A stretch of 17,795 nucleotides of DNA from CAZZBK01 sp964652155 (GTDB taxonomy: Bacteria > Planctomycetota > Planctomycetia > Pirellulales > PNKZ01), in contig CAZZBK010000125.1 in the NCBI GenBank assembly GCA_964652155.1, positions 1 through 17,795 of the forward strand, written 5' to 3'. A program made the position numbers and the translations under genes. Under the pieces are notes generated by a model. It had not been told where the DNA came from, ran no database searches, and saw only the letters and a program-made list of their open reading frames with translations. Of this stretch, positions 6,145 through 13,187 are shown piece after piece (the first letter of the stretch is position 1; every line of letters begins with the position of its first letter).

Positions 6145-7830
6145 TTACTTGGCGGCCTCGGATGCGGCCAACCACTGGGCCACCGCCGCGCCTTCCGGGC
6201 CCGATTGTTCGAGCAACGTGCGGGCCTCGGCCTTGTCCCCCTTCGGATCGACGGCCAGGAAAGCCCCCACGGCCAATGCCGCCGCCGGACTACCCGCCCC
6301 GAGCGCCTTCTCGGCCAGCACACGCGCCGCCGCGGCGGGCAGCTTGCCAATATCGGCGTGCAAGACCGTCACGTTTCGATTGTCGGCCCGAACCACGATC
6401 TTGTCGGCCGTCGATTCGACCACCGTGGCAACGACCGTGTCTCCCTGCTTGAGTTCGTCCTTGGCCATGCACGTTTTCGCGCCGTCGAGCACGGCACCCC
6501 AGAAGTTGCGATGGGCGGCAATCACGGCTTGCATCTGCTCGACCATCCGGGTCGTGTCGGGAGCCGAGGCCTCGAACGTGGCCAAGTCGATTTGCGTTTC
6601 GGCCTCGCGAACGTTGTGCGTGACGAGCGCCTGCTTGGCGGCGGCAAGCTTCTGCTTGACCGCAACCAACTCCTTCTGATCCGCCTTCTTCTCCGGCTTG
6701 TCTGGCGTCGTCGACGGGGCGGGAGTGGTGGGCGCAGGCGTCGTGGGCTTCGGCTCGGGTTCGGTCTTCGCAGCCGCGGTTGGTTCCGTCGTAGTCTTCG
6801 TGTTGCTCGGCGGCGTTAAGGGAACGCTTGTCGAGAACATCTCCTTGGCCGTTTGCGTCCCCGCGGTCTTCTTCGCCTTGTCCAGGTCGCTGATGATGCT
6901 GTCCACCTTACCTTTGGTCGTCGTGGGAGCCGGCATGAACGATGGGTCGGGGGTGCCCAATATGCTGTCGCCGTTCGAGCGGGCTGGGGCCGGCGCCGGC
7001 GACTTCGGCGTACCGGCCAGCTTGCTAAAGTCGGGTCGACGTGGACCGCTCTCGACCAACGGCGGAACAACAGGCAGCGCCGCCTGTTGCTGAGCGGGCT
7101 TGGGCAGGAACTTGCCCCGGAACACAAAGCCCATCACGCCAATGAACGCCAATAGCGCCACACCCAGCACCAGCATGGCCGCTTGATTACCCGACTTGCG
7201 CTGGCGACGATAGTCGCTACGAACAGCCGAAGCGCTGTTGGAATTAAAGCCCGGATCCATCGCCTGACCCGCCGGCATGCCGTACATGGGCTGCGGCGCA
7301 TAGCCGGGCGGCATCGGCTGCGCCATCATGGCCGGATTCATCCCCGGATGCATCCCCTGGGGCATGCCCGCCATCGGCACCGGCTGCGCCATCATCGGTT
7401 GAGCCATCGCGGGCTGCGCCATCATCGGCTGTCCCATGACGCCCTGCGCCATCATGGGTTGCGCGGCGTACGGGGCGGCCATTGCTTGTGGCATGCCCGG
7501 CATCACCGGTGCCGCCATCATCGGCTGAGCCTGCGCCATCATGGGTTGCGCGGCGGATGCTTGACGCAGCTTTTGTTCGTACTCGCGGCGCGACGCTCCC
7601 ACCAGCAGCGTCGACTTGGCCTGCTGCAACTCCTGCATCAACTGCTTGGCCAACGCCGCCTGTGGGCCCTGCAGGTGAGGAGTCACGCGCGCCATCCGCT
7701 CTTCAATGGCCTCGGCTAGCAGCGGCGGCTCGCCCGTAAACGAGGGCACTCCGATCAACTCATACAGGTTGGCGGGCTGAGGTCCGGAAAGGCCCAACCA
7801 GGACTGATACGGATTAAACGAATTCGACAT
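6145..7830 (-). CDS. DnaJ-like N-terminal module, Met/Gln-rich region, single membrane helix, C-terminal soluble domain
   Basis: This 561-aa protein starts with a planctomycete-type DnaJ-like helical module (about 6-90: PYQSWLGL, NLYELIGV, a GPQAALAKQLMQEL helix and RREYEQKLRQ), which lacks the HPD loop of true DnaJ proteins. Residues 95-190 are low complexity with many QPMMAQ-like units. After a basic stretch (207-213) comes one transmembrane helix (about 217-237). Then follow a Pro/Thr/Lys-rich linker (about 243-385), a helical segment (386-440) and a C-terminal domain with a short beta-type piece (GDTVVATVVESTADKIVV, 463-480) and Ala-rich helices to the end. By the positive-inside rule the DnaJ-like part should be cytoplasmic and the C-terminus outside. 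No enzyme motif is seen. A role as membrane-anchored scaffold is inference only. Confidence 0.8.
   Translation of the reverse strand: MSNSFNPYQSWLGLSGPQPANLYELIGVPSFTGEPPLLAEAIEERMARVTPHLQGPQAALAKQLMQELQQAKSTLLVGASRREYEQKLRQASAAQPMMAQAQPMMAAPVMPGMPQAMAAPYAAQPMMAQGVMGQPMMAQPAMAQPMMAQPVPMAGMPQGMHPGMNPAMMAQPMPPGYAPQPMYGMPAGQAMDPGFNSNSASAVRSDYRRQRKSGNQAAMLVLGVALLAFIGVMGFVFRGKFLPKPAQQQAALPVVPPLVESGPRRPDFSKLAGTPKSPAPAPARSNGDSILGTPDPSFMPAPTTTKGKVDSIISDLDKAKKTAGTQTAKEMFSTSVPLTPPSNTKTTTEPTAAAKTEPEPKPTTPAPTTPAPSTTPDKPEKKADQKELVAVKQKLAAAKQALVTHNVREAETQIDLATFEASAPDTTRMVEQMQAVIAAHRNFWGAVLDGAKTCMAKDELKQGDTVVATVVESTADKIVVRADNRNVTVLHADIGKLPAAAARVLAEKALGAGSPAAALAVGAFLAVDPKGDKAEARTLLEQSGPEGAAVAQWLAASEAAK
7261..7548 (-). 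repeat. Degenerate in-frame coding repeat (QPMMAQ type)
   Basis: The DNA coding for residues 95-190 of the DnaJ-like protein contains repeated TGCGCCATCATSGG-type units (plus strand), for example near 7385, 7415, 7444 and 7534, separated by Pro/Gly-rich spacers. The units keep the reading frame and appear to be expanded coding sequence, not a mobile repeat or CRISPR array. Confidence 0.7.
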
Positions 7831-8218
7831 GGCACGGCCCTCGCTCTACACACAAGTTCGATCAGCTCATCGCGCGCCGCCCAAGATAGGAACGACACAC
7901 GGACATCAGGCGGGAAAATATCTTCGTCGCAGCACCCATCCATCGCGATGGTCCATACTACGACGCGCGTCGGGTGGCAAAAGTTCCCACGGCATCACCG
8001 CGAGTCGTGATCGTGCGAACGCTCCACACCCACTCGATAACGGTTTGCAGTCGGGTCTATTATGGTTCAAGAACCTGATTCAGGCAACGTGCGATCCTGA
8101 CCGAAACGGGCCAATTTCTCACCGGGAGAGAACTTTCCTCTGAAGGCCCGCGCGGCCATCGAGCCAGGGGGACCAGCGGAAGCCCGGTGTTTTCCGGTCT
8201 CGCGCTGCTCGCCGGGGC
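7831..8218. other. Gene-free region upstream of the DnaJ-like gene
   Basis: The 388 bp between two leftward genes contain no frame with recognisable protein features. The only item noted is a possible sigma-70-type promoter on the minus strand (8059-8087). No strong terminator was found directly after the phosphatase stop; only weak 4-bp hairpins such as CCGG-AAAACA-CCGG occur. Confidence 0.5.
8059..8087 (-). promoter_or_regulatory. Possible sigma-70-type promoter for the DnaJ-like gene
   Basis: Read on the minus strand, TTGCCT (8087-8082) and CATAAT (8064-8059) are separated by 17 bp, a 4/6 and 5/6 match to TTGACA/TATAAT. The leader to the ATG at 7830 would be about 220 nt, which is long, so another promoter nearer the gene is possible. 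Confidence 0.35.
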
Positions 8219-9862
8219 TCATTCACCACGCAACGCTTCCAGGAGTGGTTCGACCGCCGTGGCGGGCGGTGGCGCAATACCCCAGATTCGCGCAATCGTC
8301 GGGGCCATCGCCCCAGGGACGACTCGTTGCTCGTAACGGCCTGCCTTGATGCCGTCGCCATAAAACACCAGCGGGATATGGCTGTCGTAACGCCACGGGC
8401 TGCCGTGGGTCGCCGGGGCCGTGCCACTGATCTGATAAGGGGCGAGGCAGTAAAGCACGTCGCCGCTGCGGAGCGGGTTGAAGGTGCGATAGAACTGCAA
8501 CGCGAGGCCGTCGCTGGGGGGCGTGCCGAGCATCGCTTCCCGAGTCACCGCGCCGCCGATAAACGGCTCGGCGAGCAACCGATCGCGCACGATCCGCTGC
8601 GCCTCGACGAGCGCGTCCCCCTGCAACTTTGGATGATCGCGTCGCAGGTAAACCTCGCCATAGTCGAAGTTCTGCACATAACTGACGTCCGAGACCCCAA
8701 ACCGCTCACTCAGCGCTTGTTCGAGTTGAATGCCAAAAAAACCGGTCGACTTGCCGAAGGGATTTCGCCCGGCGGGCAAGCCCCGCTGCTTCGCATACTC
8801 GGGCACGGGCGCCACGCCATGATCGCTCGACAACACCAGCAGCACTCCGCGCCCCTTGAGATGCTCACGTAGAAAACGCATGAACTGCCCCAACTGTTGA
8901 TCGGTGCGATACGTGATGTCCTGCACCTCGAGGCTATGCGGGCCGTAGCCGTGCCCGACGTAGTCGTTGCTCGACAGGTTGATCGCCAACAGGTCGGGGG
9001 TCTCGCGTTGGCCTAACTTTTCGTACTCAACGATCAGCCGCGCCACGTCGAGCGTGATCTCGTTGCCATACGGCGTGCGCGTGACGGCGTCGAACAACTT
9101 TTTATCGCCAGCCGCGGGGAGGGGGTGCGGAAAGGCACGCCCCAGCGGCGGATAATTCGTCTCGAACAGGGCGTCGTCCGGATAGTACTCGACGTAATTC
9201 TCGCGTGGATAGACAAGCTCCCAGTTGCGGCCGCCAAACTTCTCGACCGCGTCGCTCTCGTTATACAGCCGCAGGTAGCCGGGCAGATCGCGGCGATAAT
9301 AGGTGCTGGTGACCCACTGGCCGCTCTCCTCGTCGTACCAGTAGGCGGCATCCGCAGTGTGCCCCGCCATGAGCACGCTCGCACGATCTTTGAGCGCCAC
9401 GCCAAACACCTTCGATCGCGGATTGTGTAGTTTGAGCATGTCGCCAAGCGTGCTCACGAGCAGCGTGCGCGGCGAGGCCGGATCGCCACCGCCGCCGACC
9501 ACCTGTTCATCCTTGTCGATGACACAGTAGCGCTTTTTGCCTTGCTCGCGGTCGTACCAGGCGTTGTCGATGATGCCCGTCTGACGCGGAAACGCTCCCG
9601 TGAGCAGCACGCTGTGCCCCGGCGCCGTATATGTAAAGGCGTGGCCGTGGTGGCAGTTCGTGTACAGTGCCGCATCGGTCCAGAATTTCTCGAACAGGCC
9701 GTCGGCATGAAACTGCGGCCGCATCCGTTGCAAGTACTCGAACGGAAACTGATCGATGCTCACAACGACCACGAGCGCAGGCCCCTCGCTGGCCAACGAC
9801 CACGTCGAGCCGAGCAGTACGGCACATCCCAACACGATCATCTGCCAAGCGCGTCGCACCAT
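8219..9862 (-). CDS. Secreted PafA-type alkaline phosphatase (phosphodiesterase/nucleotide pyrophosphatase superfamily)
   Basis: This 547-aa exported hydrolase has a signal peptide (1-25: basic MVRR, hydrophobic 8-22, likely cut after SLA-S). The fold is the alkaline phosphatase superfamily: metal site Asp37 in SIDQ, nucleophile Thr79 in TYTAPGH, Asn100 in GIIDN, Lys158 and Arg160 in ALKDRA, Asp300 and His304 in NDYVGH, Asp347-His348 in SSDHG and His486 in THGSPW. As I recall the studied PafA of Elizabethkingia (Thr79, Asn100, Lys162, Arg164, Asp305, His309, Asp352, His353, His486), every active-site position has a counterpart with nearly the same spacing. A two-zinc phosphomonoesterase acting in the periplasm is therefore likely; diesterase activity cannot be excluded. 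The start has GAGG 7 nt upstream. The gene is divergent from the RAYT element inserted in its upstream gap; no pho-box was recognised. Confidence 0.92.
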   Translation of the reverse strand: MVRRAWQMIVLGCAVLLGSTWSLASEGPALVVVVSIDQFPFEYLQRMRPQFHADGLFEKFWTDAALYTNCHHGHAFTYTAPGHSVLLTGAFPRQTGIIDNAWYDREQGKKRYCVIDKDEQVVGGGGDPASPRTLLVSTLGDMLKLHNPRSKVFGVALKDRASVLMAGHTADAAYWYDEESGQWVTSTYYRRDLPGYLRLYNESDAVEKFGGRNWELVYPRENYVEYYPDDALFETNYPPLGRAFPHPLPAAGDKKLFDAVTRTPYGNEITLDVARLIVEYEKLGQRETPDLLAINLSSNDYVGHGYGPHSLEVQDITYRTDQQLGQFMRFLREHLKGRGVLLVLSSDHGVAPVPEYAKQRGLPAGRNPFGKSTGFFGIQLEQALSERFGVSDVSYVQNFDYGEVYLRRDHPKLQGDALVEAQRIVRDRLLAEPFIGGAVTREAMLGTPPSDGLALQFYRTFNPLRSGDVLYCLAPYQISGTAPATHGSPWRYDSHIPLVFYGDGIKAGRYEQRVVPGAMAPTIARIWGIAPPPATAVEPLLEALRGE

Positions 9863-9974
9863 GATTCAACCTCGTCATCCCATGAAAACGCTCGATTGCG
9901 GAAGCCGTCTATTATGGGTCGCGGCACGCGGATTACCAGTCCAGCAAGTCATCCACAGGAAGCTTCGAACGAAA

Positions 9975-10007
9975 TTGGGGACATACCAGGGGACGGGAGT
10001 GAATGGC
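9975..10007 (+). repeat. Degenerate outlying copy of the RAYT-associated repeat
   Basis: TTGGGGACA (9975-9983) and AGGGGACGGGAGTGAAT (9988-10004) resemble the GGGGACGGGAGTCAT end of the proper left array at 10046-10060. They look like decayed or older copies of the same repeat unit. GGGGAC is the invariant core. Confidence 0.6.
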
Positions 10008-10017
10008 ATCAACTTAG

Positions 10018-10060
10018 AACGCAAAAAGGGGACGGAACGCAAAAAGGGGACGGGAGTCAT
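10018..10060 (+). repeat. Left repeat array of the RAYT element
   Basis: Two perfect tandem 18-bp units AACGCAAAAAGGGGACGG (10018-10035 and 10036-10053) are followed by GAGTCAT. The last unit plus tail matches the reverse complement of the right array apart from one extra T in the A-tract on the right. Confidence 0.9.
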
Positions 10061-10099
10061 TTATTGACAGCGGGGTATTTAGCCCGGTAATCTCGGGGT

Positions 10100-10786
10100 A
10101 TGCCAAGACGAGCCCGAGCCATCGAAGGTGGTTATGCCTATCACGTGCTGAACCGCGCCAATGCGCGACTGCCGCTGTTCAGCAAAAATGCTGATTATGC
10201 CGCCTTCGAACGCGTGCTGGAGGCAGCGCTGGAACGACTGCCGCTGCGGATTCTTGGCTATTGCCTGATGCCGAACCATTGGCACCTGGTCGTTTGGCCA
10301 AAAGTTGGGGCAGGCCGCGAGGTCTCGGAGTTCATGCGCTGGCTGACGGTCACGCATACCCAGCGCGCTCATGCACATCGCCACACTGCGGGCACGGGCC
10401 ATCTGTATCAAGGTCGCTTCAAATCGTTCCCCATCGAATCGGACGAACACCTGTACACCGTGTTGCGCTATGTTGAGCGGAACCCGGTGCGGGCCGGTTT
10501 GGTTACGCGCGCGGACGATTGGCAATGGTCCAGCTTGTGGCGATACTATCACGGCGATAACGAAGCGCGAAAGGCGTTGAGCCATTGGCCCATCGCGCGT
10601 CCCGACGATTGGTTGCGCCGAGTCCATCGAGCCGAGACAAAACGTGAATTGGAGGCGCTGCGGCGTAGCGTGCAGCGCGGGCAACCTTTTGGCAGCGAAG
10701 ACTGGACCGCGCGCACGATTGCCAAGTTGGAGTTGGAACACACCGTTCGACCGCGAGGCCGACCGCGAAAGACACCCCCCGAGTAG
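10100..10786 (+). CDS. REP-associated tyrosine transposase (RAYT, Y1 HUH family)
   Basis: This 228-aa protein opens with the RAYT signature (MPRRARAIEGGYAYHVLNR). The HUH metal-binding motif is H60-W61-H62 in GYCLMPNHWHLVVWP, and the block HLYQGRFKSFPI (101-112) followed by HLYTVLRYVERNPVRAGLV (117-135) is diagnostic of the family. The catalytic tyrosine should be Tyr119 or Tyr124. The basic tail RPRGRPRK (217-224) resembles an AT-hook. Such enzymes nick and rejoin single-stranded DNA at REP-like hairpins; they are usually kept as single-copy domesticated genes, and some do not transpose. The length is normal and no frameshift is seen, so it could be active. It is bracketed by inverted 18-bp repeat arrays, and the next gene starts 4 bp after its stop. 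Confidence 0.95.
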   Translation: MPRRARAIEGGYAYHVLNRANARLPLFSKNADYAAFERVLEAALERLPLRILGYCLMPNHWHLVVWPKVGAGREVSEFMRWLTVTHTQRAHAHRHTAGTGHLYQGRFKSFPIESDEHLYTVLRYVERNPVRAGLVTRADDWQWSSLWRYYHGDNEARKALSHWPIARPDDWLRRVHRAETKRELEALRRSVQRGQPFGSEDWTARTIAKLELEHTVRPRGRPRKTPPE

Positions 10787-10790
10787 AAAT

Positions 10791-10850
10791 ATGACTCCCG
10801 TCCCCTTATTTGCGATCGTCCCCTTATTTGCGATCCCCTTATTTGCGATG
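10791..10850 (+). repeat. Right repeat array of the RAYT element, translated as the start of the next gene
   Basis: Tandem units GTCCCCTTATTTGCGATC occur at 10800-10817 and 10818-10835, followed by a 15-bp unit lacking the GTC (about 10836-10850), preceded by ATGACTCCC. All unit lengths are multiples of three, and the array is read in frame as VPLFAI, VPLFAI, PLFAM. Confidence 0.9.
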
Positions 10851-12326
10851 ACGATCGTGCTGGGCCTAATGGCCGGGATGGTGCGGGCAGGGGAACTGCG
10901 GGCAGGGGTCGCTCAAGTCGATGTTACGGATTATGCCGCTGGAAAGGTGCATGCTCCGTGCTACGCCAAAGCGCTGGTGCTGCAGCAAGACGAGACCACG
11001 GCGGTCTTGATCACGATCGATGCGGTGGCGATCGGCGAGATCGGACGCATTGGCAACGACTTTCTAGCTTCGGTTCGCGCCGACCTCAAACAAGCCTTGG
11101 GTATCGCGCCAGCGAGCGTGCTGATCAACGCGAGTCATTGTCATGGCATCGTGCGGAACGACACGCGGGCGTTGGTGGTCCAAGTGGTTCAGGATGCTTG
11201 GCGACAGCGCGTGGCCGTCAAGGTCGGTGCCGGCGCGGGGCAAGAAGCCGGAATCAGCGAAAATCGCCGCCTGCTCATGAAAGACGGCAGCGAAGTGGAC
11301 ATGCGTCGCGCCTATGCCTTGCCCCGCGATCAGGATGTCGCGCAGGTCGGTCCGATTGACGCGCAAATTGGCCTGCTACGAATCGATCGTGTCGATGGTC
11401 GTCCGCTTGGCGTGGTTTATAATTTTGCCTGCCATCCCATCATGGATCCGCCCCAGCGAGGCAACTCGGCGGACTTCCCGTACTTCGCTTCGCGGGCGAT
11501 TGAAGAGAATTTGGGCGAAGGGGTCGTGGCGTTTTTCGTGCAAGGCTGCGGCGGCGACATCAATCCGGTGCGCTACAAGGATGTCAACGGTCCAAACGAG
11601 TCGGAACCCCTGGGGAACCAACTGGGGCTGAGTGTCCTCAGGTCCGTGCGTCGCATCGACACTCGACCCGACGCCGAACTGAACGTCATCAGCGAATCGA
11701 TGGCGTTGCCGCGCGGGGCCGATTTCGAGCAGCGGATTGCGGCCATCGAAGCCGAGCAACGCCGCCTCAACGCAGCGCTCAAGCCGACAAACATTCATTT
11801 CAAATCGTTTCTGACTTTGCTCATCCAACAGCGCCTCTGGCCCGAGTTCCCATCGACCCATGCACAAGGCTACCTGCACGAGCAATTGGTGGACAAGCAA
11901 CAACTGCGTCAACTCGACGAGAGCAATCGCGCGAGTGTTGAGGCGTATCTGCGCAATATCGAGATCATGGAGCAGTTGACCCGGCTGGGCACGAATTTGG
12001 CGTTGCTCAAGAAGCACCTGGCGCAGAATCAGTTGGCCGCGGTGTCGACCATCGACGTTGAGGTTTGCGGACTGCGCGTCGGGGAGTTTCGGCTGCTCAC
12101 GTTTCCGGGCGAGTTGACGGTCCAGATTGGCCTGAATATCAAACGGGCCGCCGCGCGTCCGCATGTGTTTGTGGCGGGATACACCAATGGGTATATCTAC
12201 TATGCTCCCACTGCGGAGCAGCGTCGCAACTCGGGTTTTGCTCAGGAGGACTGCGACACGCTGCTCTCACCCGCCTGGCAGCGGCTCTTTGAGTTGAAGA
12301 CGCAACAAATTCTTAAGCGTCTGTGA
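10791..12326 (+). CDS. Secreted neutral/alkaline non-lysosomal ceramidase-family hydrolase with repeat-derived N-terminus
   Basis: From the ATG at 10791 the protein has 511 residues. Residues 1-20 come from the RAYT repeat array; with TIVLGLMAGMVRA they form a hydrophobic stretch ending in a plausible signal peptidase site VRA-GE (after Ala33). No basic residue precedes Arg32, which is odd for a signal peptide. The mature part shows ceramidase-family marks: LINASHCHG (112-119), VVYNFACHP (208-216), FFVQGCGGDINP (248-259), LLTFPGEL (435-442) and AGYTNGYIYYAPT (462-474). His116, His118 and His215 are likely zinc ligands. In planctomycetes such proteins are common and their substrate is mostly unknown, so ceramide is not assumed. 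The frame is open further upstream inside the transposase gene (to 10644), but that part is a shadow. An alternative start at 10848 (MTIVLGLMAG) would give a very short signal peptide. Confidence 0.85.
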   Translation: MTPVPLFAIVPLFAIPLFAMTIVLGLMAGMVRAGELRAGVAQVDVTDYAAGKVHAPCYAKALVLQQDETTAVLITIDAVAIGEIGRIGNDFLASVRADLKQALGIAPASVLINASHCHGIVRNDTRALVVQVVQDAWRQRVAVKVGAGAGQEAGISENRRLLMKDGSEVDMRRAYALPRDQDVAQVGPIDAQIGLLRIDRVDGRPLGVVYNFACHPIMDPPQRGNSADFPYFASRAIEENLGEGVVAFFVQGCGGDINPVRYKDVNGPNESEPLGNQLGLSVLRSVRRIDTRPDAELNVISESMALPRGADFEQRIAAIEAEQRRLNAALKPTNIHFKSFLTLLIQQRLWPEFPSTHAQGYLHEQLVDKQQLRQLDESNRASVEAYLRNIEIMEQLTRLGTNLALLKKHLAQNQLAAVSTIDVEVCGLRVGEFRLLTFPGELTVQIGLNIKRAAARPHVFVAGYTNGYIYYAPTAEQRRNSGFAQEDCDTLLSPAWQRLFELKTQQILKRL

Positions 12327-12327
12327 A

Positions 12328-12411
12328 GCGAACCAAATTTGTTCAACTTTTCGCTGTCGGGTGCCGTGGCCCATTGGGCCTTATCAGAGTAGCCAGCTAC
12401 GAGAGCCACGG
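12328..12411 (+). other. Structured intergenic segment after the ceramidase-type gene
   Basis: Nested inverted repeats occur here: AGCGAA (12328-12333) with TTCGCT (12350-12355) enclosing CAAATTTG; CCGTGGC (12364-12370) with GCCACGG (12405-12411); and GGCCCA-T-TGGGCC (12368-12380). The first could be part of a terminator; the others suggest a branched RNA or a dispersed repeat. No known riboswitch class is recognised. Confidence 0.35.
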
Positions 12412-12507
12412 ACTTGGAAGGCCACTTGCGGCGCCAAGGCGACCAGGTCAGGCTCGACCGGGCCGTGCTGTCTCCCACCCCACCCTGATGGTTCTGTCGC
12501 CGCGCGA

Positions 12508-12513
12508 AAAGGA
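12508..12513 (+). promoter_or_regulatory. Ribosome binding site that fixes the start of the His-rich protein
   Basis: AAAGGA lies 9 nt before the ATG at 12523. It is the same hexamer used by the pilin gene and supports this start over the in-frame ATG at 12361, whose translated extension has no protein-like character. Confidence 0.75.
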
Positions 12514-12522
12514 TGCACTATC

Positions 12523-12861
12523 ATGAACACTGTGAAGCAATGGACGTTGGCCACCCTCGTCTTGGCCGCCACGATTCTCGTCAGCGGTCAGAGCGCCGAG
12601 GCTGGCTGGGGGATTTCGTTCAATACGGGTTACCCCACGGGCTGTGCCACCTCGTCCTATGGTTACGCCGCCCCGTATGGCTATGCGGCCAACCCGTACT
12701 ACGCAAACTACGGTTATGCACCGAGTTACGGGTACGGGTACGCTGCCCCGGTGTTCGGTTTCTCGTACTCCTCAGGCTACAGCGGAAGCTACGGTCACCG
12801 CTCGTATCATCACGGGCATCATGGCCATCATGGCCACCACGGGCATCATGGCCACCGGTAG
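12523..12861 (+). CDS. Small secreted Gly/Tyr/His-rich protein
   Basis: This 112-aa protein has a clear signal peptide (MNTVKQW, hydrophobic 8-21, cleavage after AEA at 27). The mature 85 residues are low complexity: repeated YGYAAP/YGY units (46-75), a Ser/Gly/Tyr segment (79-95) and a histidine tract of five HGH/HHG units (96-112) ending in HGHR. One cysteine (Cys41) is present. No family is recognised. The His tract could bind metal ions, and the Tyr/Gly part resembles structural or surface-coat proteins; both are guesses from composition. The upstream in-frame ATG at 12361 was not used because the extension (Pro/Arg-rich) hides the signal peptide. The gene seems monocistronic. Confidence 0.8.
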   Translation: MNTVKQWTLATLVLAATILVSGQSAEAGWGISFNTGYPTGCATSSYGYAAPYGYAANPYYANYGYAPSYGYGYAAPVFGFSYSSGYSGSYGHRSYHHGHHGHHGHHGHHGHR

Positions 12862-12883
12862 AGCTGGAACGAGAAAAAATAGT

Positions 12884-12924
12884 GACAGTCCGGGGGCCGC
12901 GTTGAACGGCCGCTCCGGACTGTC
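12884..12924 (-). terminator. Strong hairpin with U-tract on the minus strand
   Basis: GACAGTCCGG (12884-12893) pairs with CCGGACTGTC (12915-12924), and an inner stem GGCCG/CGGCC (12895-12899 and 12907-12911) closes a 7-nt loop. On the plus strand no T-run follows, but on the minus strand the stem is followed by ACTATTTTTTCTC, the form of an intrinsic terminator. It may also protect the 3' end of the plus-strand mRNA. Confidence 0.6.
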
Positions 12925-13153
12925 GCCCTCCTGGGATAGCACACAACGAGATGAGCCGGTACGACCTGCGTCGACAACAGGATCTTGCTACGCTGGGTCG
13001 TGAATCTCGTTTTCCCCATCTGCTGCGATTCGTGAGTGAATTGGACGTGGCAAGCCAAGTGCTTGCGCGGTCGCGATCGAATCGGCAAAGCCCCCGTTGC
13101 CAGCAACGCCTGCATTCATCGAACGATGCGTGGTGATCCGGCCCAAGAGAGGT

Positions 13154-13187
13154 ATCGGACAAAGTGTCCCATCCTCTTTTGTCCGAT
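13154..13187. promoter_or_regulatory. Inverted repeat upstream of the channel operon
   Basis: ATCGGACAAA (13154-13163) and TTTGTCCGAT (13178-13187) are perfect 10-bp arms around a 14-nt loop. Outer GCCCA (13141-13145) and TGGGC (13188-13192) can extend it with a bulge. GGACA-AAG-TGTCC (13158-13170) is an alternative hairpin using the left arm, so two folds compete. Confidence 0.45.

Larger units (their letters stand above)
10018..10850 (+). mobile_element. RAYT element: HUH transposase gene flanked by inverted repeat arrays
   Basis: The element comprises a left array of two 18-bp units ending in GGGAGTCAT (10018-10060), the transposase gene (10100-10786) and a right array in reverse orientation beginning ATGACTCCC (10791-10850). 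The inner ends AAGGGGACGGGAGTCAT (10044-10060) and its exact reverse complement (10791-10807) form a perfect 17-bp inverted repeat around the gene. REP-associated tyrosine transposases are known to occur with such palindromic or inverted repeats. The element lies between the divergent phosphatase gene and the ceramidase-type gene. No target-site duplication was identified, as is normal for HUH elements. Confidence 0.85.

Noticed and set aside
7261..7548. Regularly spaced repeats resembling a CRISPR-like array
   Set aside because: The units are degenerate, in frame and encode QPMMAQ-type residues of a long protein; no leader or cas genes are present.
7183..7719. 178-aa His/Arg-rich plus-strand open frame
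   Set aside because: It is the complement of the Met/Gln-rich coding repeat (CAT on the opposite strand reads as His), not a real His-rich protein.
10644..10790. N-terminal extension of the ceramidase-type protein into the transposase gene
   Set aside because: It overlaps real RAYT coding sequence in another frame and would bury the hydrophobic signal segment.
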